Origin: Isoetes taiwanensis
Taxonomy: Eukaryota; Streptophyta; Lycopodiopsida; Isoetales; Isoetaceae
DNA: 64,000 bases
Direction: 5' to 3'
NCBI GenBank assembly: GCA_021234155.1
Contig: JAJEKV010000281.1
Location: 372,001-436,000 of the forward strand
The position numbers and the translations under genes are program-made. This document shows positions 1-12,142 of this stretch, one piece after another (the first letter of the stretch is position 1; every line of letters starts with the position of its first letter). A model generated the notes under the pieces. It was given only the letters and a program-made list of their open reading frames with translations, was not told the DNA's origin and did no database searches.

Positions 1-50
1 ATTCGAAAGAGGACTGCTGCAGCCTCAAGAACCAAATTTTCAGGAGATCT

Positions 51-1621
51 ATGACTGAAATGCTGCAAGCAGCAAAAGGTTTGGTTGAGGAACTCGAGGA
101 TCTTGGGTGGAAATCCAAAGCCTCCTTCCGTCTGGTGAAAATCTGGGAGGAAGCCGATGACCATGTTATAGAAAACTTTCGGAAAGGCTTCAAAAATAGA
201 CTTCCCCCCTTTGCCGCTGATACCCTGAAGGAAGTGGAGATGGATTACAAAACCTACCAACTCCCGCTTGAAACTGCTGCCAAATGTAAAATTGCTGACA
301 ATAATGGCTATTTTAACCCAACTGACTGTGCCAACTGTGAATGCCAAAACTGCACCAACATCAAGGAGCAGAATATGGACAAAAACAGAACAAAGGTCTC
401 CAAACAAACTCTGAAGTCATCCGTCCCCATCATGGGAAAATATGACAAGATCAATGGTAACTCTTACAAAAGTGTTTTACTCAATTCTTTCAATTCTGTT
501 GATGTTGCCACTGACCCTATTATTAAGGAAAATGATACTAATGAGGTGAAGAGTTTCCTTGATCTCAGTAAAATTATTGATAATTCGGCTAATATCAGAT
601 ATATCAATCACGGGATTCTTGTCCATTTCCCTCAAAATTGCCCCTCCATTAGCACTGTCAAATACTGGATTACCAAATCCCTCTTGATTCCCATCCTCTC
701 CATTCTTAAAATTTGCAAGGAGGAAAGGAATGTCTCTTTGATTCTCACCAGGAAGATCTCCCTCATTTCAGGATATCCGGTGTATATCATGAAATGGGAT
801 CCCTATTATATTCCAGGGGACTTTTCCACAATTGCTACAACCACTTGGATCTCCTGTTCGAATCTTCCCACGGGTTGCTGGACTGTTTCCCATCTTAAAA
901 CCATCGCTAGTAGCTTAGAGGAAATTATTCAGGTCGCCATTCCTCAAACAAATTTCCCCTCTGTTTGCATTCAGAAGAAAATTTATTCAAACTGGGAGGA
1001 TTGTATCCCCTGTAAAATCCCCTACAGAGGTATGTTCAATCTTAACATTTTATATTCTAAAATGCCTCTGGCCAAGAGCTCCCAAGCTCCTCCCAAAGAG
1101 CAATATAAGGATATTAAAGTTCAGAAAAATGTGGAAACACATCAAAGAAAGCAGGTCTGGAGACCTAAGGCTAAGCTCATGGAAGATAATTACATTGTCA
1201 AGACTGAATGCAGCACTAGTAAAGGCTATGTTCAAAGAGAAAATCACAATACCAGGGTTGCGTTAAACACTAGTGCCAAGAACCCCATGGTATGTATTTT
1301 CAAGATAGAGGTATTATATTCCAATTTCCCTCCAAAGTTATGATTAAAGTTGATCTTGTTAATATGAGCATCTCTACTATTGATCTTGGTATGTTAAATG
1401 ACAATTTTGGCATTTATGAGGACACCAGGAAGGAAGACTCGGAGGATGATTTAGAATTTCATATCAGCAGCAAGTCCTTCACTCTGGAAGAGGAGGCCTG
1501 GTCTACAGTCAACAATAGAAGAAAAAAGGGAAAGAAACTCTCCAAAGATTATTCTCTAGGACCTCCAAGAAGATCCCCAAGGAAGATCCTCCCCCCCTCC
1601 AATGGATATCCTATATTATAA
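51..1621 (+). pseudogene. LINE ORF1 (gag-like), broken by a frameshift
   Basis: This is the first open reading frame of an L1-type non-LTR retrotransposon; such proteins bind the element RNA. The 51-1343 frame gives 430 residues, with a cysteine cluster near residues 93-101 (CANCECQNC). A second frame, 1292-1621, continues in the same style with an acidic stretch and a basic C-terminus (RRKKGKKLSK), so one frameshift between about 1292 and 1343 probably split a longer protein. The reading frame is open back to base 3, so the true start may lie outside the window. It sits upstream of, and on the same strand as, the ORF2 at 5.05 kb. The ORF1 assignment rests mainly on that position and on the cysteine and basic regions, not on a recognised RNA-binding domain. 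Confidence 0.6.
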
Positions 1622-1760
1622 TGTTATGCAGTGTTCCATCACGCCCTAAATCAGACGGCCACGATTTAATTAGACTAATTGGACGGTGGGGATCAAACCA
1701 ATGCAAGGGTAGCGATTAAACTAGGGCAATGACCAAACAGGGTTATGGAGCTTGGAGCAA
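1618..1760 (+). repeat. Dispersed repeat, copy 1 (partner at 22308-22470)
   Basis: The stretch shares wording and order with 22308-22470: both run through CCTATATTA(T/C)AATGTTA, then a CGCCCTAA block, then an ACGG-rich block, then ATTGGACGG/ATTGGACAG and GATGCAA/AATGCAA. The two copies are diverged and gapped. It could be the end of an LTR or another transposon family. Confidence 0.45.
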
Positions 1761-4700
1761 CGACGGTGGCAGATCTGGTGAGACCCCATTTGCTTATGCT
1801 TCATGTATTTGCTCACAGAATCGATAAGAACAGAGGCCGGTCTGGGCTAAAAGAATGATTATTCTTTTTTTTTCTTACTACTTCTACTTCTAATTCGTTC
1901 TAAAACTTTTTTCTCTGTTGTACAACTCTTCTTGAACCGTAGTCGGTGCTCGAGTGTGGTTCAATTCCCTGTCGTCTTCTAAAATAGGGCATAGAGTATT
2001 CGGTCAGCTTAAGGAGCTGTTGTGGCAGGCAGGAGCTCTTTTGGCATCATTTTTCCAAATGCGGGATCATCATCATGGTTATTGGAATCATCACCATGGC
2101 TATTCTTATATTTGCGACAGTTCTGTATGCCTGGTTATCACCATGGCTATTTTTATATGTCCTAATGGAGGATCGTTTGCCATTGTAGATGGAGTCCCTC
2201 GATCTTAGACTTAGCTAATACCTTCCTCAAGCAGGTCCTTAATCGCTACAACATTGTGTACTATGTACATATGCAGCTATGTTTTAATCCTTTATCTATG
2301 CCTCTTCCCTCGCCGCTTTGCTTCCGTGCCATAGCCACAAACCCATTGAGTAGCATTCCAAACTTTTTCCCGCTTATGGCCCGCAGCTTTTTCCTTTTTG
2401 TTTATCTTCTCACGATGCCTAAGATGATGCGTATTGTGGAATGCCAGATCGATATACCACCATTGGAAACGTGGACTAAGGGTAGGTATACAATTGCTTC
2501 TATTCGTGAAAATAATCTCATAGTTTCTTCCGCTTTTGTTTAATGTGTTCGCGGATTTTGGTCGATAGTCAGACGCTTTTTGCAAGTGGGTATAGGTTTA
2601 GGTCTATGGCAACCGACTCTTTATAGAAAAAGCTCTTTGATAGCCATGTGCAATCGGCTATGGAATCCTGAAGCACCTTGCCGTGAGCAATAGCATATGC
2701 ACTAAAGAGGGTGGCCGCTTCAAGATCGAAAAAGCCGCAGCAGAGTCAGTAAGGGAAAGAGAGGCTCATCAAAAGGCTGATGATCTTGAGAGCATTTTCG
2801 TGACACGCCCCAGCAGTGCACTAAGGCGTAGACCTCCAGCTCGGAGAGGCTTACAAGAAAAGCTCTTTTGAAGGTACTATAAAAAATTGCGGCAAAGATA
2901 TAAATGCTTGATGGCAATCTCCGGATATACGTAAGCAAGGTAGAAGAAGAGCTTTTAAGTGAAATACCAAGAGGCAGCTCAGAGGAGTCAGGAAGGTAGC
3001 TTCAAAGAACAAACTTTGATGATTGGACATATTATTTGGTAAGTGTTTTGGAGGATGTAGAGTTTGTTGCATGTTTCGCTCATTTTCAATTAAGCAAATG
3101 ATTTATCCAAGTTTTACCATGCTAGATCATAATAAAAATATTTGGTTCTTGCTTCAATCTATAAACACTCCTATGTCGGGAGTCATGCCATACATTTTGG
3201 CAAGCATAAGGGCATGACTATATTTGTATTGCTAGGTTCTACCATCGATCAGTTCAAAAAAAAAAAGGGCGAGGAGCTTTCTCTTCGATAGAACTAAGTA
3301 GGATGTAATCGTAGTTTCTATGTCAATGAAACCCTAAAAGCGCAAATGGAGTCGCTTTTAGGGCCCCAAAGTTCTACCTTTTCTTATCCTCCACGAGCTC
3401 CCCAAAGCAATTATGGTAGATCGCTGGGAGAAGCAAATGACATTTGGCATATATAAGAATACTGATTGGCAAGAAGGTATTCTGATAGCAATACTCCATA
3501 AGCTTTTGTTATGTTTGTGATTATGCCTAAGAGAAGAGCCTTTGGTTTGGTAACAAGAGCAAGGCGCAGGATGGGGGCAATTTGCCTCATAAAAACTTTG
3601 AAAAACAGCCATAAAAGGCGGGCAAACAATTCTATGGAGTTTAATCTAATCAGCTTTGCATATTGAGATTGATTTGGAACTTCTTATTTTAGGAGTCCGC
3701 ACAATATCTAAGAACCGAAAAATATTATGCACGTGGTTTAATTGTTTATCTCATCATACTTCAGCTTTGATCCATTTATCCGCCTCTATAAATGGTATGA
3801 TCTCAGAAATGCTTGCTCAGAAGAATTGTGTAGCAGATCAAGATCGGGCTTTATACAGCCTATTGGTGCTTAATATGTTCTTGCCGACGATGATACACAA
3901 ATAGTTGTAGGGACGAAATGTTGTTTTCATCTTTGGTAGGAAACATGCAAGTGCTTGACAAATATAGGCTTGCTAGAGATATTGTTGTTTGTTAGTTTTG
4001 TAGGCTAAGTGCAATGTCCATTATGTCAAGGGCGTAATTGGCGGTCGGATTAACCCATAGATTTGTCATGGTATTCGTGATGATAGCTAGATAATCGATT
4101 GTATGTAAGCTAGAATTACTTATTTAGATGCTTAGAATGCATCTAGATAGGCTTAGTGTTTTCTCGGATAGTCCGCGACCGGCCTCGACAAAAAAGTAGA
4201 TGCCTTAGCCATTAATATACGAGTCATTTGTTTACATAACAAAGGACTTTCTGATCTCTAACATTTAAGTGTGGGTACAAGCTATAAATTGTGAAATTGC
4301 AATAAAAAGCAAAAGGATTATCATAGGTCAGTCAATTGTAAGCAACTCAAAAACACATTCAATGGCTTAAATGGATAAAATCCCAAGACATTTTATTTAC
4401 ATAGCATAACAACATCATATAAACAAGAGATATACACACAAGAGATATACACACGATATACTACATTGTGCTCCCTCCACTCCCAAACACAACATTTATA
4501 GGTTTCCACATGATACTGAACATTCTTTACAGGTTTTCACATGATGGCCACAAGTCCTTAAATGATTCACATGTTCCCAACATTTACAAGTCCCTATATG
4601 ATGCCCAACGGGCATTGTACAAGTCCCACACGACGCTCGGGTTTCCAACATTTACAAGTTCCCACAAGATGTCCAACATTGTTTACATTGTTTGATAGGA

Positions 4701-5048
4701 TAACGTGATGCTTTAATGTGGACTATTAGTTTGATCTTACAACATACCAATATACATGAATCCTTTTTTTCTTTGACGATTTCCTACCAAGAAACCCTTT
4801 TACTTTGCTATCACTTTGTGTATAACGTATTAAAATGCCATATTTAGTGCTTTTAATTCTATTCAATATCAGATGGTCATGCACATATCCACCCTATGTC
4901 ATATTCGAATCATAGTTAAAACAAACAAATGCCCCCGTGTCACGTTCAAATCATAGATATAACAAACAAAAGAAAGAAGAAAAATGTACTAAAAAGAAAA
5001 ACATAACACATTGACGGCAAGAAACTGGATTTCATTGGATTTTCATTT
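1622..5048. other. Non-LINE sequence between ORF1 and ORF2
   Basis: About 3.4 kb separates ORF1 from ORF2, far more than is usual in plant L1 elements, so much of it is probably inserted DNA. No gene is supported. The left edge (1618-1760) resembles 22308-22470. Pyrimidine-rich tracts lie at 1868-1925. CACCATGGCTAT-type short repeats occur near 2070-2155. I found no matching second LTR and no target duplication, so the inserted element cannot be named. Confidence 0.4.
4380..4700. repeat. Degenerate short tandem repeats
   Basis: ACAAGAGATATACACAC is repeated at about 4423-4455. It is followed by four to five imperfect copies of a unit like CAACATTTACAAGTCCCACATGATG between 4490 and 4690. No coding function is supported. 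Confidence 0.55.
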
Positions 5049-7196
5049 GTGAAGTATGAATTCAGGGCAAAGTATAATATTGTACTTTCCCATGTCATTT
5101 ACAGGTTCCCAGCCTTTGCCCAGCAACGCTGGGCACTATTACTAGTAAGTCTTAAAGGTATCACTTGGGACATCCAAGGCATCAATTCGAATCTCAAAAG
5201 AGGTAGATTGAAGGTTTGCCTCAGTTGTATGAATTTAGATTTTATATTCTTTCAAGAGCATAAGATTCATGATGATAATATTGATTCTATCATTAGAGAT
5301 ATTCTTCCTGCTAACTTCCAGCATTGGTCCCTCAAAGCTAATAATACTTCTGCTGGCATCACTATAGCTTGGAGCAATAGGCTCAACTTTTTAGACATCC
5401 AGATGGTTAATGATAATAGCAAGAGATGGCAGATAATTCATGGGAAAGTTGGTGACAGAAAGATTGTTTTTATTAATGTGTATGCTTATCATCAGCCCCC
5501 TGATAGAGTCAATTTGTGGGAGGCCATTAATAGGAGTTTAGAAAGAATTTCATATGATGAGTGCATCCTAGCTGGTGATTTTAATATGGTCACTCATAGT
5601 TATATGAGAATTACTAATTTCAGGCCCCTTACTGATAATGAATTCACTAGCTGGAATTCTCTCCTTTCTTTTCACCACCTCTCTTTGGCCAGGGTTGTTC
5701 CCAACACTTATAGTTGGAATGATCACAGAGATCAGCCGGTTTGTTGTCTCCATGACAGATTCTACCTCAGTGAAACCTTATGGAGTAACAGTTCTAGAGT
5801 TACTAACCTCACCAATTATACTCTTTCTGATCATTTTCCTCAACTCATTAACATAAGTGGCACCAGTGGCCAGAGGAAAAGAAATTCTTACTTCAAGTTG
5901 AATACCAATCTTCTTGAGCAGGATGTGTTTCTGCCTAATCTTCAGCAGATCATTTTTCAGGAGGAGAAGCCTTCTGGTAACCGAGGTTGGATGGATTGCT
6001 GGGTCAAGGTTTCTAAGAGAATCAAGAACTGGCTCAAAGTCTGGGGAAAAGAGGTCCATAGAAGTAACACTGCCCATCTTCAAGACCTAAGATCTCAGCT
6101 AAACTTGGCTCAAGGTCAGCAAAAAGATGACATCAAACTCCAGATAGAAAGAGAAGAAATTAGAATAGCCAGAGGCTGGAAGATCAAGGCAAAAGTCAAG
6201 GAGCTCAAGGAGGATGAAAGGAGCAACTCAAAGTATTTCTTCATCAAAGCCAAAGGCAGAGTAAAGAAAAATCACATCTACAACATTCTTTGGGAAGGTA
6301 ACAATATCGAGGATGACACTCAGCTTAAGTGTGCTGCCAAAGATCACTTCTCCAGGATCATGGGTACTGAGGAGAACATCAGAGGGGAGGACATAGAGAA
6401 TTTTGTGCATATTCAGCAGAAAGTGACTGAGCAGATGAATGATAGTTTATCCAGGCCTTTCACCTATGATGAAATGCTCAAGGTCCTCCAGGAGATGGAG
6501 AATGGTAAGACTCCAGGCCCTGATGGTCTCCCAGCTGAGTTCTTCAAGAAATCATGGGGAATTCTTGGTAGAGATATTGTCTCTCTGGCCAATGAGTTTT
6601 TAATTACCAAATATCTAGACTGCAGAATCAACACAAGTTTAATTGCCCTCATCCCGAAGATTGAGCTCCCAATTACTTTCTCTGATTACAGACCTATCTC
6701 TCTGACCAATGTGGTTTATAAGTTAATTACAGGTACCATTGCTGCCAGACTCAAACCTATTCTGGAGGATGTAATCAGCAATACTCAAAGTGCCTATCTC
6801 AGGGGGAGGTTTATCCTTGATAATGTGGCTGCAGCTTCTCTAGGTATCTCCTGGGCCAAAGATTCTAATCAGTCAATTGGCCTCCTTAAATTAGATATCA
6901 CAAAGGCCTTTGACACGGTAAGTTGGGCTTTTCTCTGTTGGTGTTGCAAAAAGCTTGGTTTCTCTGATAATGTAATCTCTGTCTTCCAAGCTATTCTTAA
7001 GAATTCTAGATCTGCAGTTCTTATAAATGGTGAATGTAGTCCTTTCTTTGATATTAAAAGGGGGGTCAAGAAAGGTTGCCCTCTTGCACCTTTTTTTTAA
7101 TTGTGATGGAAGGCTTAAACAGCAACTTCAAGAGGGCAAAAGACCTCCAGTTAATCAAAGGTCTCAGTCTTCCCTCCCAGGAGACAAACGAGATTC

Positions 7197-7578
7197 ATGG
7201 TGTTTTTTAGTGGCCCCGGCGGGCCAGTTGGCCACACGTTCACATATTTCGTAAAATAGTCGGCCACGCCAGAGTAGGATGCATTCTCACCATGACCAAA
7301 GGGTGGTGGCCAGTTCAAAGCACCATTTTATTAAATTCGCTTCATAGGTGGCCAATTTGATGTTTGCCAAATCTTCAAACCCCTATGGCGTGGCCATTCC
7401 AAAATGTTATGTGCACTAGCAACTTGTTGTGGTGGCCATTTAAACCATAGAATAATTTTATATTTCAAGGGCTATGGCCAAGCGCTATATTGGCCAAGTG
7501 TAGGAACATAATTTTGCCACTTGTAGGGGGCTGAAGTCTTTTTTAGCACTAAAATTCTAAAAGCATTTCTAATAATAT

Positions 7579-7615
<37 letters not shown>

Positions 7616-8135
7616 TCGGTTCCCCCCTTTTTTTTATTTGATTTGCAATTTACATCCCAAATTTGTTCTTCATCATGCAGCTCGAATATGCACTTCATTC
7701 CCCCAACTCGAATCAAGGTTAGTTTCCATTTACCAAGTACTTGCAATATGGCTTTGGGTGAGATCAATCCTACCAAATCCATTTGCGCTTTTGCCTAAAT
7801 TCAACATGTTTAAAACAATTCAAATGATCTTATAGTAATCTTAGTTAGAGAAGTGTAGCATGTATTTGTTTGTGACAACTGCATAGAGCATCATAGAAAC
7901 TAGATATTTTCTTAGTGACGTGGCTATCATATTTACATTTTAGATGTATGGATATGGCCAATTCAAATTCTTAGAAAACAATTAGTTTTATGGTTTCGCC
8001 ATTTAAGTTACAACCTCTTGCTGTAACGATTTGGAAAAGGGCCAGGCCAAACTACGCTTAACAAATTATCTAAAGTAAGTAGTGGCCAATATTTTACGCC
8101 CCGTCAAATACGTAAGGAGGTTAAAAAATACCCTG
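7197..8135. mobile_element. 939-bp non-autonomous DNA transposon in the LINE, 9-bp target duplication
   Basis: The insertion splits the reverse transcriptase just before FADD. The 9-mer ACGAGATTC flanks it at 7188-7196 and 8136-8144. Removing one copy plus the insert joins the reading frame exactly as QETNEI-LNVHFADDT. The ends are weakly inverted: GGTGTTTTTTA near the left and GGGTATTTTTTA on the opposite strand at the right. A 9-bp duplication and short T/A-rich ends fit a Mutator-like (MULE) derivative. There is no transposase; the inside holds many TGGCC words and a long T tract. Confidence 0.75.
7579..7612 (+). repeat. Poly-T tract
   Basis: About 33 consecutive T bases lie inside the 939-bp insertion, followed by a C/T-rich stretch. 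It may be an old A-tail of a minus-strand retroposed segment or a slippage product. Confidence 0.7.
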
Positions 8136-10105
8136 ACGAGATTCTCAATGTCCATTTTGCAGATGATACCTTCTTATTCCTTCATTTGGAGGATCAATCC
8201 ATTCAAAATACTCATGCTATCTTGGAGGACTTTGGCAAATGCTCGGGGTGCAGAATTAATCCCAACAAAACCAAGCTGATTTCGAGGTATCAAGAGGAGG
8301 GTGAGATTGCAGCAGCAAGTTTGGATTGTATGTATCTCTCCCCTAACACCAAAACGAAAATTCTAGGTATTCCTTATGCTATCAGAATTAATGCTTCAGA
8401 TCTTTGGGAAGACCTGATTGATAAATTTTACAGAAAGGTAGACTCCCTTAACTCAAAGTTTTTATCTAAAAATGGGAGAGCCATTCTAGCAAATTCTGTC
8501 ATCTCCTCCTCTCAGGTTTACCAGTCCTCCATTATTATGGCCCCTAAGAAGGTCCTTGCTAAAATGCAAAGTATCATTGGAAGGTTCATTGCAGGTGGTT
8601 CAAGTAGGAGATGCTGGATCCCTATCTCTATGGATGAATGTTGCAAGCATAAAATGAAAGGGGGTCTAGGAGTCATCAACATAGAAAAGCAGGCTACTGC
8701 TTTAGCAGCTAAGTATTTTTTCAGAGCTTGCAATAACCAGATTAATCACCCTGTGAGTGTTCTCATTTCCCATTACATTAGAAAATGTCATCCCTTTGGT
8801 TGGAGAAACCTCAAAATGCAGTTGCCTCATAGCATTTATTTTGAGTTTACTGTCCCTGCTACCATACCTCTGATAATCAAGAAATGCATTAGAGCTTGGC
8901 TTAAAGTCAAAGGTATGTACACCTGGAAAGAAGGGCTTTCACAGGATCAGCCCATCTTCTGGAGCCCCTCCCTTATTTTGGATGATCCCAATACTTGTCT
9001 TGCCACTAATTTCCCTAAGTTAACCAAGCAATGGACGGACAGAGGTATTATCTACATTAGAGACATTGTTGATGATTTTGACTACCAGGAATCCACTCTT
9101 GCAGATCTTGGGGAGGACTCCAGTCAACTCTTCATTAGTATATCTCAAAGGCTGGATAGTGGAGTGTGGCATGATACGAATATTCTTTGGCATATTAATG
9201 GTTTTTCTAGTTACAGAGTGAGCTTAGCCTACAGGTATTTGAACAGGCACCAAGAAATATCCATTCATATGAAATGGAATATTGATCCTGACAGAGTCTA
9301 TAGGAATTTGACCTTTATGTGGAAAAGTCCAATTCACCCTAAAATCAAGGCATTCATGTGGCAACTCTGGCACAGAGCTCTGGCTACTAACAAAAAGAGA
9401 TGGAGGCTCAACATGTCTAATTCTGACATACGTGTTAGATGTTTGCAGGGTCAGGAAGATGAAGAACATTTGTTTAAAAACTGCTTATGGGCAGAATGGA
9501 TCCTAGAATTAGCAGAAACTGAGCTAAATATTCCAGGCTTATCCCAAATGCACGCTATCGAGCTCTTTTTTCCTAACAATCCAGTTGAATGGCGAAGGTA
9601 CATTCTCCTATGGAGAATGTGGAAGGGGAGGAACACCTTGATCTTCAAGGAGGAAATCATCTGGCCCAAGGCCATAATTAAACAAACCCAATATGACATA
9701 AATTGGGTGTTGGAAGTTTATATATGGAAATCAGAATTTATGCTGAATTGCATTTCTAATTTTGGTGCTCTTCTGCCTGCATGTAGCACCTTAATCATGT
9801 TCAAAAGGCTGAAATGGAAGAGAATGAATCTCCATGCAAATGCACTGTGGCTCGCTCAGTTTGGAGTTGAAGTACCCAATGATCATGGAGAAGACTGCCA
9901 CTGTAATTGCGCCTGCACATCCTACTTTGATGAAAAGAGATACATCCTGTGTACAGCCAAAGACAAAAAGGACAGATTTAATCCTGGAAAGGCTCACCTC
10001 TGCAAATGCCCCTACTGCCTATTCATTGTAGCCAATAAGGGGATGGGAAGAAAGGATCACTCTAAAAGGGAGCCTAAGAAGAGAAGATTTTCGGAGGATT
10101 TCTGA

Positions 10106-10372
10106 TCAACTCGTGCTACCAGTTTCCATACTTTATTGAACTGCCAAGACTTTTTAAGTTATATTCTGTTTTTTGATAGTTCGGTATTTTCAGGGTCCCT
10201 AACCTACCCTTTCCTAAAGGTTATCTCTAAAAAAACTATTATTAGCTATCCATGTATTTTTATCATACGGATTTAAATATACTTAGCCTTCAATTAAAAA
10301 AAATATATAATAAAGAAGAAACAATTTACAACCTCACACAATAATATTTTTGAGCTAAATATGGTTTGGCAA
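10106..10372 (+). other. Probable LINE 3' untranslated region
   Basis: The A/T-rich sequence follows the ORF2 stop (TGA at about 10103). An A-rich stretch near 10294-10325 may be the end of the LINE. No clear target duplication was found, so the boundary is approximate. Confidence 0.4.
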
Positions 10373-10693
10373 GGGTAAAAGCATGTTAGGGTGTACCACT
10401 TTTGGAACCTGCAAAAGTACATACACTAGGTACTTCAGAACTGGGTACTTTCTCATTTTTATTTTCATTAAAACTAGTACAAATATCCAAAATAAAAGTC
10501 AAGGACGCATTAATATTCAAAGTTAAGATAAAGATAATGCTACCGGAGACCAAAATATATATAAAAGTTCTAGAATGTACCTTTTATTGGGATATTACAC
10601 AGGTACCCAGTACCCAGTCCTGGGTACCTTTTTAGGTACTTTTTTGGTCACTAAATAATACTTTTTAAGGGACACCCTAACATGCTTTTACCC
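10373..10693. mobile_element. 321-bp MITE with 22-bp perfect terminal inverted repeats
   Basis: The left terminus (10373-10394, beginning GGGTAAAAGCATG and ending AGGGTGT) is the exact reverse complement of the right terminus (10672-10693). GCAA flanks both sides (10369-10372 and 10694-10697), consistent with a 4-bp target duplication. The inside has no gene but several GGTAC/GGGTAC words in both orientations. The termini match those of the 18-kb insertion at 25777-43846 (19/22 with its left end, 21/22 with its right end), so this is probably a non-autonomous member of that family. Confidence 0.85.
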
Positions 10694-10697
10694 GCAA

Positions 10698-11970
10698 CTT
10701 CATATAATATCATCTAGTAGCAATGGAATATGAAAACATGCAAAACAACATGTTTTATCATAAAATGTCAATTACTTCAGATTCTAGAAAGGTTTGAACA
10801 CTTTTATACTAAAATTTTTAAAGAATGCAGTTATGACCTAGTGTCAAAATTGCTGAGTTCTATGAAGTTTAGGCAATCACCACAATATATCAGTAAATCT
10901 ATGGTTATAAAGAATCAAGCGAAGATTCTAAAAATGGTATTATCTTGTGAAATGGAAATTGCTCTTGTTAGATACATGTTCTTAAGTTGCAGAGGGTATG
11001 CTAGACCAGTTCTAGTGGATGAACCCATAATAGTTCCAGTAACAACTCTAGTGTTAAGGGCAATGCTTATATCTCTAACAGACACCAACAACAAAATGAA
11101 CATTTCATGCATGTGCATGTTTCCAAGGATTAACAATAATGCTAGTACCTATATGACTAGATGCTTGAAAGGTCTTATCAATTTCAGAAAAATATGAAAT
11201 AAAAAAAGCTTGTAGATACAATTCCATCATGTAGGCCCTCCCATTCCTGTTTCCATATGAGCTATGTAGAAATTTTAACTTCATTGGATTTGGCTTCTAC
11301 CCTCTTAGAATATTCCTCTTCTATCTTACATTCAACTAATCTCATTGGCATCAAATAGCACACCATCAGCTAGTGCTTAGGTTTTAAAAGCCTTGAAATA
11401 CATGGTTATGGAAACTGGTGAAGTGAAACTATAGCAATAATTTCTCGTTAACAGTATGTCCCAATCATCCCATGTTATTTTGCACAGGTTGATAAGGAAA
11501 AGCCGTGAAGAACACTGATATGCATGTAAAAAGGGCAGCAAAATGTGAGTACTCTGCATGGGCAGTTCTGATTATATAACAAAAAGGAATTTCATGTTCT
11601 TTTGTTAAATATATTCTTACATGGCTGCAAAGCCAAAATGTACCATATATCTAAATCAAATAGAAACCCTGATAAGTCTAATGATCATCTATGTCTTTTC
11701 CTGGGAGCACTAAAACCGCTTTCCTTTATAAAAAATCATTAGAATCTTCAGACTGCTATGATGCTGCAACATATAATAGTCTCTTTTCCTTAATGCATGA
11801 GTTCAAAACCCGAATGAAAATGCTTTTCTCTATAGTTTGGTCTTGCAAGCTCAACATCAAAACTTATTTTTATCTCAGGATCAAACATTATTCCTTGCAA
11901 AAGATAGAGCTTGTATGTGAACTTTGTATAACGACAAAGAGTCGAGCCTAAATAGAGAAAGGAACAAGAA
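10698..11970. other. No supported gene
   Basis: A 155-codon frame at 10730-11197 (plus) has no recognisable domain or intron context and is A/T-rich; I do not call it a gene. Nothing else was seen here. Confidence 0.5.
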
Positions 11971-12039
11971 TTATACATCAAAGGCCTCCTTTGCTGCAAG
12001 AGCAAATGCCCGATCTCTATGCACAACAAGTGCAACCAT
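11971..12039 (-). CDS. Possible terminal exon of an unidentified minus-strand gene
   Basis: On the minus strand a pyrimidine-rich tract and TTTGCAG acceptor precede a 22-codon frame, MVALVVHRDRAFALAAKEAF plus two residues, then TAA. The Ala-rich helical peptide reads like a real C-terminal exon. The upstream exons would lie to the right, where the LINE fragment at 12143-13690 now intervenes. The product is not recognised. Chance remains possible because the exon is so short. Confidence 0.3.
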   Translation of the reverse strand: MVALVVHRDRAFALAAKEAFDV

Positions 12040-12142
12040 CTGCAAACAAAGCGATTTAATAGAAATGCTTACAAAAGCAACATCTTACATGTTACTTAGT
12101 TTGTATAATTTGCCTTAAAGCTCTTTAACATATATTAGATTT

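Larger units (their letters stand above)
5049..10105 (+). pseudogene. LINE ORF2: endonuclease, reverse transcriptase and zinc-binding region, disrupted
   Basis: ORF2 of an L1-type LINE nicks target DNA and copies the element RNA into it. The N-terminal apurinic-like endonuclease shows FFQEHKI, LAGDFNMV and LSDHFP. The reverse transcriptase shows KTPGPDGLPAEFFK, DYRPISLTNVVYK, LKLDITKAFDTVSW, KKGCPLAPF and, beyond the insertion, the catalytic FADD (VHFADDTFLFL). A zf-RVT region follows (CLQGQEDEEHLFKNC), then a Cys/His-rich C-terminus (CHCNCACTSYF through CKCPYC, about 9900-10015). Two breaks are visible: a T8 run at about 7091-7098, where one extra T would keep the frame, and a 939-bp insertion at 7197-8135. 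The 5049 start is only the first ATG; recognisable protein begins near ITWDIQGINS at about 5160. No RNase H domain is recognised. Confidence 0.92.

Noticed and set aside
1618-5048. An LTR retrotransposon inserted between LINE ORF1 and ORF2
   Set aside because: The TGTTATGCAG start looks LTR-like, but I found no second LTR, primer-binding site, gag-pol frame or target duplication.
10730-11197. A 155-codon plus-strand protein gene
   Set aside because: No domain, no codon bias different from the flanks, and no conserved partner in the window.
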